Shown piece by piece: positions 1 through 6,849 of a stretch of 64,000 nucleotides of DNA. Numbering within the stretch: position 1 is the stretch's first letter; each line of letters opens with the position of its first letter. The stretch spans positions 1 through 64,000 of the forward strand of contig CABZES010000001.1 in NCBI GenBank assembly GCA_902524805.1, in the 5' to 3' direction. The translations under genes and the position numbers were made by a program. The DNA is from an uncultured SAR86 cluster bacterium (GTDB lineage: Bacteria > Pseudomonadota > Gammaproteobacteria > Magnimaribacterales > AG-339-G14). The notes under the pieces are model-generated. The model made no database searches. It saw only the letters and a list, made by a program, of their open reading frames with translations, and was not told the DNA's origin.

Positions 1-1096
1 CCACTGTGATGGCTTCGGATGATGAGGATTCGGCTCCATTCGAACTAGTAGTGTTGAAATCAACTACTGGAGGATTGTCGTTATCAATAATTGTATAAGT
101 ATGAACGCTGTCACTACCCAAGGTTGCATTGGTAGGACTTGATAAAGTGACGATCACCGTTTCATCTAGTTCGTCCAAAGAGTCATTAACAATGCCGGCA
201 ATACTAATGGAACCGCTGGTTAAACCAGCGTTTATAGTTAAGGAACCATTGGCCAGAGTGTAATCGGTACCCGAGCCAGTCGCGGTGCCAGTTAACGTAT
301 AATTAACAGTTACATTTTGAGTTGATGCAAATGATAAATCTACAGTTAAAGCTGCAGAGGAAACCGATTCAGCTCCATTAGAGCTAGTAATATTAAAATC
401 AACCGTCGGATTGGCTGCTCTAGTAATAACTCGAATAAAGTCACCTGGCTTACCGTTTTTCGCACCAAATCTTAACGTTCTTTTATCAGAGCCAATAGAT
501 ACCCAATCACCGGATGTAGTTGAGGATGTTGTGCTGCTGCCATAATGAACGTGGTTTTCTGTCTGCCTCGCACTAAAACCATTATTTCCCGAGTTTGGAT
601 AGACTGCATCTGATTTATCTACTTCTGGAAAGTCCACGGTCATTGAAGGGTCTGTCCAGTAGCCCAATATTTCGTTATCAAATACTATTTGACCAATCTT
701 TGAGGTTCTATCAGTACCGTTGTTGTGATCGTCGTTGATAAAAACTAAGTAAGAATTAGCTGGAGTATTCCCAAAATGAATCGAAGTTAGGCTTCCAGTT
801 GGTACGTAGCCAAGGCCGCTAAAGTTATAGGTAGTGGTGCATTGAGAGACAGTCTGGCCTTGTTGACAAATATTTGTTCTCTCAGGAACGATTATAAAGT
901 CTTCTCCCGAAGATGATCTTTGGCTACCATTCTTATCTTGTTTTCGAGCTTTTAGATTAGTGGCACCAGGAATAAGTTCTACAAAGGAATTAAAACTTGC
1001 TATCCCATCAGCATGAGCTTGCATAGATTGCAAACCGGCTAGTACTAGAAAAATGCTAATACAAAAAGATCTAAACAAATCTAGCCTTATTTTCAT
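1..1096 (-). CDS. Secreted Calx-beta-domain-like repeat protein, N-terminal part (truncated by window edge)
   Basis: Not in ORF track because it runs off the left edge. Reading minus strand from ATG at 1096 gives MKIRLDLFRSFCISIFLVLAGLQSMQAHADGIASF... (signal peptide), then repeats such as NPTVDFNITSSNGAESVSSAALTVDLSFASTQNVTVNYTLTGTATGSGTDYTLANGSLTINAGLTSGSISIAGIVNDSLDELDETVIVTLSSPTNATLG, typical of Calx-beta repeats. Confidence 0.85.
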   Translation of the reverse strand, partial: MKIRLDLFRSFCISIFLVLAGLQSMQAHADGIASFNSFVELIPGATNLKARKQDKNGSQRSSSGEDFIIVPERTNICQQGQTVSQCTTTYNFSGLGYVPTGSLTSIHFGNTPANSYLVFINDDHNNGTDRTSKIGQIVFDNEILGYWTDPSMTVDFPEVDKSDAVYPNSGNNGFSARQTENHVHYGSSTTSSTTSGDWVSIGSDKRTLRFGAKNGKPGDFIRVITRAANPTVDFNITSSNGAESVSSAALTVDLSFASTQNVTVNYTLTGTATGSGTDYTLANGSLTINAGLTSGSISIAGIVNDSLDELDETVIVTLSSPTNATLGSDSVHTYTIIDNDNPPVVDFNTTSSNGAESSSSEAITV

Positions 1097-1186
1097 TATT
1101 TAAGTAACTTTTCCCCCGAGGGATTTCCGAGCTGAATTATATATAAATTATAAAACTTTATATATTTCTCTTCCCATAAATTTATT

Positions 1187-1873
1187 TTATCGTCGCAGTA
1201 ATATAACGATCCAACGACTGAGGTTTAAAATGTCGGCTAGCGCAGCCGATACATAGGTAAGAGCTGCTGCCCTCAGAATTTGACTTACGGCTTTTTCGTT
1301 TGAATGCGATACATAATTCCCTTCCCTCAATATAGGGAGAGCTTTAGAAAAACTTGCATCAAATTCGATTGGCAGAGTCACCGCGTGAATCATCATACGA
1401 GCTATAAAACCGGATAACCCCAGAAAAAGCAATAATGAAAATGGCATTGGATGCCGCGTAATAATGCCGATCACTGGCGATAAAGATATTATGGCAACAC
1501 TCCAACGGGCCACCTTATCAACAATAGGGACCATCTTTGTTCTAGTAGCAAGACGTTTATCGCCTTGCTGATCCTGGATTGCGTGTCCAACCTCATGCGC
1601 TGCAATAGCAATTGCGGTTAATGATTTAGAATCGTAATGTTCTGGCAAGAGCCTAACCTTTTTTTCAATTGGATCATAATGATCTCCTAACTCAGTTACT
1701 TCTACCTTCACATCTTTTAAAGAGAATCGCTCAATTAAGTGCTTCGCAAGCTCTCCACCTGTGCCGGGAATTTCAGGCTGTTGCGATGAATACCTTCTCA
1801 TAACCAACTTCACCCATAAAGAAGGTCCAAATATCAACGCCAAAACTAAGAGCACTCCTGTCGCTAAAACCAT
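1187..1873 (-). CDS. Membrane zinc metallopeptidase, YugP-like (Zn_peptidase_2)
   Basis: HEVGHAIQDQQG zinc motif, hydrophobic segments, overall YugP-like sequence; RBS-like aaggataat upstream. Confidence 0.85.
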   Translation of the reverse strand: MVLATGVLLVLALIFGPSLWVKLVMRRYSSQQPEIPGTGGELAKHLIERFSLKDVKVEVTELGDHYDPIEKKVRLLPEHYDSKSLTAIAIAAHEVGHAIQDQQGDKRLATRTKMVPIVDKVARWSVAIISLSPVIGIITRHPMPFSLLLFLGLSGFIARMMIHAVTLPIEFDASFSKALPILREGNYVSHSNEKAVSQILRAAALTYVSAALADILNLSRWIVILLRR

Positions 1874-1892
1874 ATTTTATTATCCTTGTAAA

Positions 1893-2690
1893 TTAACCGT
1901 GTTTTTTTATTAGGTTTACTGCCCACTTTATTACACTCGGATTTTTCTCAATGTCAAGGATGAACTCTTGTCCAAACCCTTTATAGAAGATTTTAGATTC
2001 TTTTTCATTCTCCCACTTCATTCTGTTTAAGAATAGTCCTTCTGTATTTGAAAAATATTTTTGAGGCAGTTTCCATCTAGATCGTGTTTTATATGCTTCA
2101 GTCAAAATTAAATCATTATGTGTCTTTTTGAATAAACCGTGCCCCTTGTCAAAGATTTTTTTTCCATTTATCTCTAAAATTTTCTTACTTATATAAATGG
2201 TATTATTTGAAAATCTAGAGGTGTCTCCATACCCATGAGGATGGGCAATATTCTTTTTTTTGAGATAAGTGGTTATTGCTTTGGGCCCTTCAATTATTTC
2301 TTTTATCTGCAACCATCCAAAAAGATGATGTAGATCTCTTCCCTTAATTGAAAAGTTCTTAAACCATCCAAAGAATAAAAATAAGTCTCCTGGACTTACA
2401 CCATTATTTTTTAATTCTGTTTGTGAAGAGCCTGCTTGACCGAAAATACCAACTTCTTCATTTAGCAGCGGGTCATAATGACAATAATCTGTAGGTTTAA
2501 CCTTGGCAGATACTTCTTTTAATAGCTCTGTACCCGATGTTCCATAAAGGTCTAAATCTTTATATTTTTTAGGTGAGGGGTGGTTTTGAGGAATCGGTAT
2601 AGAAAAGATCCTTCCATCACTAAATATAGGTGATGCACTTCCACCCGCTTTAGCATCAAATCCTTTTCTGCTAAGTATTATTCTTTTCAA
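1893..2690 (-). CDS. Nmad3-like (nucleotide modification associated domain 3) protein
   Basis: N-terminus MKRIILSRKGFDAKAGGSASPIFSDGRIFSIPIP and later HYDPLL, GDLFLFFGWF resemble the Nmad3 family as remembered; not checked by search. Confidence 0.65.
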   Translation of the reverse strand: MKRIILSRKGFDAKAGGSASPIFSDGRIFSIPIPQNHPSPKKYKDLDLYGTSGTELLKEVSAKVKPTDYCHYDPLLNEEVGIFGQAGSSQTELKNNGVSPGDLFLFFGWFKNFSIKGRDLHHLFGWLQIKEIIEGPKAITTYLKKKNIAHPHGYGDTSRFSNNTIYISKKILEINGKKIFDKGHGLFKKTHNDLILTEAYKTRSRWKLPQKYFSNTEGLFLNRMKWENEKESKIFYKGFGQEFILDIEKNPSVIKWAVNLIKKHG

Positions 2691-2720
2691 CTTTTGTAAA
2701 TAAAAACTCCACCTGAAGAT

Positions 2721-2741
2721 CTACTCCACAGTGACTGACTT
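2721..2741 (-). repeat. glmS 3'-end copy 1 (KSVTVE-stop)
   Basis: Plus strand ctactccacagtgactgactt; reverse complement AAG TCA GTC ACT GTG GAG TAG = K S V T V E stop, the same residues that end glmS at 6850. Confidence 0.85.
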
Positions 2742-2743
2742 GT

Positions 2744-3407
2744 TTTGGGTGTAGGAGTTTAATGTTCATATAACTAAATTAAAACTTGTTTTTTCCAGGT
2801 AATTTACATGTTCCCTTGTGTTCTAAATTTACTTCAAAATCAGGAACCTCTTCATTTGGAAAAATATAAAAAGCGATTTGATTGCTATAAAAACTTCCAG
2901 TTTCTCTATTTATGAATAACTTTTCGGAAACAGAACCCAGATGTACCTCGGAATTAAAATCTTTGCTTAAGAATGAAACATCTTTGTTTCCAAGAGGTTT
3001 GTTAATCCTATTATATTGCCATTCAAAAGAGGCGCTATTTATCTGCATGTCGTCTAGGAGAATCCATTTTGAGGAAAATTTCCTGAAAAAGTATTGATCA
3101 TTAAAAGCAAAATATTGAATCGATTCTCCCCAATCATCTAGTGATTCAAATCCGTTCGGAGAATTGATCTCTTCTGTCTCTGATCCTGTACAAATTAACT
3201 TTATTAAATTTGGTTTTAATTTTTCATAAAGAGAATTTTCTTTTTCAAAAACTGAAATATCTTTATCCGTTATAAGACCAAGAAGATAAAGATCAGGATT
3301 ATCGATAATGTCATTTGTTTGTCCAAAAATATTCATCCCCGTGAGGAAATAAATTATGAGAAAAATGTGAGACAAATTTTTCATTTGGAAAACACCTACA
3401 CCCAAAT
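2744..3407. mobile_element. Putative mini-cassette A bounded by imperfect terminal inverted repeats
   Basis: Left tttgggtgtaggagttt (2744-2760) and right aaacacctacacccaaa (3390-3406) are inverted, 16/17 match; flanked by glmS-tail copies 1 and 2. Confidence 0.7.
2779..3384 (-). CDS. Hypothetical secreted protein (cassette A cargo)
   Basis: ORF track starts at 3456, but that start lies beyond the cassette boundary; internal ATG at 3384 gives MKNLSHIFLIIYFLTGMNIFGQ..., a plausible signal peptide. Confidence 0.6.
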   Translation of the reverse strand: MKNLSHIFLIIYFLTGMNIFGQTNDIIDNPDLYLLGLITDKDISVFEKENSLYEKLKPNLIKLICTGSETEEINSPNGFESLDDWGESIQYFAFNDQYFFRKFSSKWILLDDMQINSASFEWQYNRINKPLGNKDVSFLSKDFNSEVHLGSVSEKLFINRETGSFYSNQIAFYIFPNEEVPDFEVNLEHKGTCKLPGKNKF

Positions 3408-3428
3408 CTACTCCACCGTGACTGATTT
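3408..3428 (-). repeat. glmS 3'-end copy 2 (KSVTVE-stop)
   Basis: Plus strand ctactccaccgtgactgattt; reverse complement AAA TCA GTC ACG GTG GAG TAG. Confidence 0.85.
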
Positions 3429-3429
3429 G

Positions 3430-4628
3430 ATTTGTGTGTGACTGTTTTTTATTCATTTTAAGTTCATGAACCTATTTTTATGATACTCCAAAAAAACTTT
3501 GTCTAATTTGTGCTTTGAGTCTACTGTAAGTTTTTTCCCTTCGAAGTTTTTTAAACCTACTATTTCTAAATTTTCTGGTTCAATATAAAAAGAATAGGCA
3601 TCAAACTGGTCGTGATGATTAGGACATAAACAAAGCATGTTTTCTAGAGTATCGGGTCCATTATGGGGTTTACCTAATCCCTGAATATGTGCGCCGATAG
3701 CAATTCCCATTCCGCCAGGTTTTTCCAAAAAAATTCCGCAAACTTGGCATTTATAATCATAAATATCCTTTATCTTTTCTCTTAAACGAACACTTCGCTG
3801 GACTTTAGTTGTAATTGTCTCTTTTCTTTTTGCAGGCGAATAATCTCTTGGCAGAGTGTCTTGAATATTTTCTTCGATTTCCTGAACAGATTTCTCACTC
3901 TCTAAATGAAATCGACAGATATAGTAACCACTTTTACCCTTTATCCTTTCGTAATCTTTTACGAAAAACAAACCATCATATCTATAACCTTTCTCTGGAC
4001 CGTTTTGAACCTGATATCCTCTTGTTACTCTTACCGGCAAATTATATTCTTTGCTTAAAACCAATCCTTTATTACCTCTTATAAACTCTTGGTCTGATAC
4101 TTGCTTGCCTCCAGGTGAATCCTGACCACCTTGCCCTGTATAAAGAATATAATCGAGTTCATCTACATCATCTTCGTAACCTCCTGATAAGACAATTGAG
4201 CACGCTCCTTCTTTTTCTCTTCCCCAAATTCCATTCATTGGAGGTGTATGAATTCCTGACAAAGAGAGTTCCTCTCTTGATTCAAAGATCTCGCCTTCCT
4301 TTATCCCGGTTATATGACCAAATACAAGGTCAGTATCTTGATTGACCTTCTTAATCATTTTTACTCGGGTTATATCATAGGTTAAGTGATGATGTATCTC
4401 TGAATCGTTCCCTCTATAACCAACTTCATTTGACAATGTGTTTCTATATTCAGAATTTGGTGAATTTATTTCATAAAAAAATTTTCCTTCCTCTCCTATG
4501 AAACTCCATCTTTTTATGTGTTCTTGAGTATGTCTATTTTGATCAATTTCTTTGGAAGTTCTAACAAATTTATCATTATCTTTATATTTCATTTGATTTT
4601 TTAATTCAAAAAACAGTCACACACAAAT
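3430..4628. mobile_element. Putative mini-cassette B bounded by perfect 21-bp terminal inverted repeats
   Basis: atttgtgtgtgactgtttttt (3430-3450) and its exact reverse complement aaaaaacagtcacacacaaat (4608-4628) enclose a single ORF; flanked by glmS-tail copies 2 and 3. Confidence 0.8.
3453..4592 (-). CDS. SRA/YDG-domain HNH endonuclease (type IV-like, modification-dependent restriction candidate)
   Basis: YDG/SRA-like YRYDGLFFVKDYERIKGKSGYYICRFHLE, preceded by GGQDSPGGKQVSDQEFIRGNKGLVLS; C-terminal HNH YDYKCQVCGIFLE...GAHIQGLGKPHNGPDTLENMLCLCPNHHDQFD. Confidence 0.88.
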   Translation of the reverse strand: MKYKDNDKFVRTSKEIDQNRHTQEHIKRWSFIGEEGKFFYEINSPNSEYRNTLSNEVGYRGNDSEIHHHLTYDITRVKMIKKVNQDTDLVFGHITGIKEGEIFESREELSLSGIHTPPMNGIWGREKEGACSIVLSGGYEDDVDELDYILYTGQGGQDSPGGKQVSDQEFIRGNKGLVLSKEYNLPVRVTRGYQVQNGPEKGYRYDGLFFVKDYERIKGKSGYYICRFHLESEKSVQEIEENIQDTLPRDYSPAKRKETITTKVQRSVRLREKIKDIYDYKCQVCGIFLEKPGGMGIAIGAHIQGLGKPHNGPDTLENMLCLCPNHHDQFDAYSFYIEPENLEIVGLKNFEGKKLTVDSKHKLDKVFLEYHKNRFMNLK

Positions 4629-4649
4629 CTATTCCACAGTCACAGACTG
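4629..4649 (-). repeat. glmS 3'-end copy 3 (QSVTVE-stop)
   Basis: Plus strand ctattccacagtcacagactg; reverse complement CAG TCT GTG ACT GTG GAA TAG = Q S V T V E stop. Confidence 0.8.
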
Positions 4650-4676
4650 ATTGAAAGTAGTGATTTAACATGTCAT

Positions 4677-4991
4677 TTATATTTCCTCATCAAGGATATC
4701 TTTAAACTTCTCTCCTGATTCTTTGAAATAATCCCACGATTTTTTATTTGGAAACCTTTCATTATTTTTATAGTACCCTCTACTGAATAATTCTCCATTT
4801 TGATAAAAATATTGCCATGCTCCCTCTTTAAATCCATTAATCCAAGTTCCTACTGCATTCAAAGAACCATTTTTATAATGCTTGTAGTGACCATGCATGA
4901 TTAGTCCGTCTTTTTTTGAATATGCTCTTTCGGGATTGCCTTTCCAAGATATTCCTTCTTCTATAAAGTGTTTCCTTATAAGTTTCTTCAC
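4677..4991 (-). CDS. MORN-variant / YwqK-like repeat protein
   Basis: GLIMHGHYKHYKNGSLNAVGTWINGFKEGAWQYFYQNGELFSRGYYKNN matches the MORN_2/YwqK repeat pattern. Confidence 0.7.
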   Translation of the reverse strand: MKKLIRKHFIEEGISWKGNPERAYSKKDGLIMHGHYKHYKNGSLNAVGTWINGFKEGAWQYFYQNGELFSRGYYKNNERFPNKKSWDYFKESGEKFKDILDEEI

Positions 4992-4994
4992 TAT

Positions 4995-5528
4995 TTAATC
5001 CTTTAAAATGTCGTCTATAATTTTTTTTAAATTTTGGGGGGTTTCTTCAATTTTTTTATCGTGTATTTTTTTCTCTTTTAATGGTTCTGAAGATTCCTTT
5101 TTATCCTCCCAAGGTCTTTCGTATCTGGGATCTTTTGTTGGCGAAAAAACTAACTTGTTATTCCTAAAGTAATCGTCTATGTCATGAAGGAGTTGTATAT
5201 CAATTTTGTTATTACTTCTTGCAACAATTAAAAAAAATAAAATATCTGGGAAGAAAAAAGAACTAATTGCTGGGCAGTGCCCCGAAACAGAATGCATAGA
5301 CCCCATGCCAACCAACTCAAATTCAGTAATTATCTCAGATATGAGTTTAGGGTTAATTTTCCTGAATGTTTCATCATTCCTTAATAAATCACTGAAAGGG
5401 TGATTATTTTGCAAAAAAGAGAAGATTTTTTCGGAAATATTTTTATTATCTGATAGAAGATTTGAATTGTAAGCAGATGTAATATTTTTTATTGCTCTCG
5501 ACTTTTTTATTGAACCCAGAATGCCCAA
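4995..5528 (-). CDS. Hypothetical protein
   Basis: 177-aa ORF co-oriented with neighbours; no recognised domain. Confidence 0.55.
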   Translation of the reverse strand: MGILGSIKKSRAIKNITSAYNSNLLSDNKNISEKIFSFLQNNHPFSDLLRNDETFRKINPKLISEIITEFELVGMGSMHSVSGHCPAISSFFFPDILFFLIVARSNNKIDIQLLHDIDDYFRNNKLVFSPTKDPRYERPWEDKKESSEPLKEKKIHDKKIEETPQNLKKIIDDILKD

Positions 5529-5531
5529 TGT

Positions 5532-5675
5532 TTACAAATAAAAAATTATATAAGGTAATCCGAAAACTAAATACCACACAATTAATTTGGGCATTTCCGA
5601 AGACAAGTCCTGAGATCCTGGGAGAATAAACAGTAATATAGGCAAAATAAGCATAATTACTAAAAAGATTTCCAT
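5532..5675 (-). CDS. Small hydrophobic protein (47 aa), below ORF-track cutoff
   Basis: ATG at 5675 gives MEIFLVIMLILPILLFILPGSQDLSSEMPKLIVWYLVFGLPYIIFYL-stop; two hydrophobic segments, fills the gap between flanking ORFs. Confidence 0.4.
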   Translation of the reverse strand: MEIFLVIMLILPILLFILPGSQDLSSEMPKLIVWYLVFGLPYIIFYL

Positions 5676-5696
5676 TGCGTATATTAACTAAAAAAT

Positions 5697-5990
5697 TTAA
5701 TTACTTTCAATCCTTAATTCAAAATCTTTTATTACGAATCTAGTGGGAATCTCAAAATATTTTGAGAACATGTTCCATGCTTCTTTTTGAGATTTAAATT
5801 TTATTTTGCTGCCCATGCCACCACGAGACCATCCCATCCCAGTTATTTTTGCGCCCTCCTTGTCAGAAAAATCTATAAAAACGTAAGTGTGAACGCTGGT
5901 AGTAAAACAGAAAATTATTTTATCAGGGTCTGGTTCTCCCTTTTCCCAATGAAATTGATTAAAAACATAAAGTTCAGATGGTTTTGACAT
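5697..5990 (-). CDS. Hypothetical protein
   Basis: 97-aa ORF within cassette C; no recognised domain. Confidence 0.5.
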   Translation of the reverse strand: MSKPSELYVFNQFHWEKGEPDPDKIIFCFTTSVHTYVFIDFSDKEGAKITGMGWSRGGMGSKIKFKSQKEAWNMFSKYFEIPTRFVIKDFELRIESN

Positions 5991-6096
5991 GTTGCCTCCA
6001 TTAATTGTTGATTAACCGCATCATTTTTCCACCTTGCCGGAGTGGGCAGGTTGGAGAGGAATTTAATCCTGCTCTTGATACAAAATTTATTATACT

Positions 6097-6453
6097 TTAT
6101 TTTTTTAGAAAATTTGATACAAAATCATCGCAAATTTTTGCTACTGCTTGCGCATCTTCGTCATTAAAACTTTTGTCTGGTCTGTTTTCATAGTTGTTGC
6201 AAAATGTTTCACAAGCGTCGCTAGAACAGAATGCTGTAACGCTAAGATTAAGTAGGCGTAAAATTTCGTTTGAAGGAATTATTTTTTGCTGGTTTAAGAC
6301 CGATCTACAAATAGAATTAATTTCTTCATCTGTGGCAACTCTGCTGTTCTCAGATTCCCATTTTCTAAGGTGATTTCCTGCCTGAAAAACTAAAGCGTAT
6401 TGAAGGACATTATAAGACCCAAACAATTCTTGGACACTTAGTTCTCTACTCAT
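6097..6453 (-). CDS. Hypothetical protein
   Basis: 118-aa ORF within cassette C; no recognised domain. Confidence 0.5.
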   Translation of the reverse strand: MSRELSVQELFGSYNVLQYALVFQAGNHLRKWESENSRVATDEEINSICRSVLNQQKIIPSNEILRLLNLSVTAFCSSDACETFCNNYENRPDKSFNDEDAQAVAKICDDFVSNFLKK

Positions 6454-6511
6454 AACTACTTCGACTTCAAGGAAGTTTTAAAATAATGCATCTTCATATT
6501 TTTATACTACA

Positions 6512-6838
6512 TTATTTAATAATCAATTTGAATTTTCCCAATCTACTACGATATTTCTTATTTCGAATTTGCTGATATCGTTCATCTCGTTCAGAAAATC
6601 TTTTCAAGATTGCATGTACATGATTATTTTTGAAGTCTTTATTTGTATGAGTTTTTATTCCAGAAACATTTAACCAATTTGCAATTCTTCGATAACCCAG
6701 ACCTTCGCGTTTAAGGGTTCTGATTATTTTTAAGAGAATAAATTGTCGTTTTGAAATTTCTTTTTCCCAAGTCAGATTATTGCTTCGACAATAAAGTTTA
6801 AAAACTAGATAGTGATGTTTTTTGAGTGATGTTAAATC
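6512..6838 (-). pseudogene. Recombinase C-terminal-like ORF without a canonical start codon
   Basis: Minus-strand reading gives SLKKHHYLVFKLYCRSNNLTWEKEISKRQFILLKIIRTLKREGLGYRRIANWLNVSGIKTHTNKDFKNNHVHAILKRFSERDERYQQIRNKKYRSRLGKFKLIIK-stop. The G-Y-R-I-A-x-x-L-N-x-x-G-I-x-T pattern resembles serine recombinase C-terminal regions. No ATG/GTG/TTG upstream in frame before an in-frame stop inside glmS. Confidence 0.45.
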
Positions 6839-6849
6839 ACTACTTTCGC

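Larger units (their letters stand above)
4653..6847. mobile_element. Putative cassette C bounded by 17-bp terminal inverted repeats, directly downstream of native glmS
   Basis: gaaagtagtgatttaac (4653-4669) and its exact reverse complement gttaaatcactactttc (6831-6847); right end is 2 bp from the native glmS stop, left end abuts glmS-tail copy 3. Confidence 0.78.

Noticed and set aside
2912-3097. Plus-strand ORF 61 aa opposite cassette A gene, and similar plus-strand ORFs at 3815-4084, 4115-4345, 5206-5403, 5787-5987, 6005-6193
   Set aside because: Antisense to better-supported minus-strand ORFs, low complexity, no RBS or domain evidence.
3400-4670. Considered canonical Tn7 insertion as the explanation of the glmS-proximal array
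   Set aside because: No TnsABCDE genes, no 5-bp duplication pattern recognised, and repeated glmS tails between cassettes do not fit a simple Tn7 insertion; kept as a mechanistic relative only.
2700-4670. CRISPR array or integron attC sites as explanation of the 21-bp repeats
   Set aside because: Spacing is irregular (about 0.7-2.2 kb), the units contain genes, no Cas or IntI genes, and the repeat is clearly the glmS 3' coding end.
6010-6060. GC-rich patch ccaccttgccggagtgggcaggttgg inside cassette C as a further element boundary
   Set aside because: Imperfect self-complementarity only, with no glmS-tail copy nearby; not enough to call a boundary.
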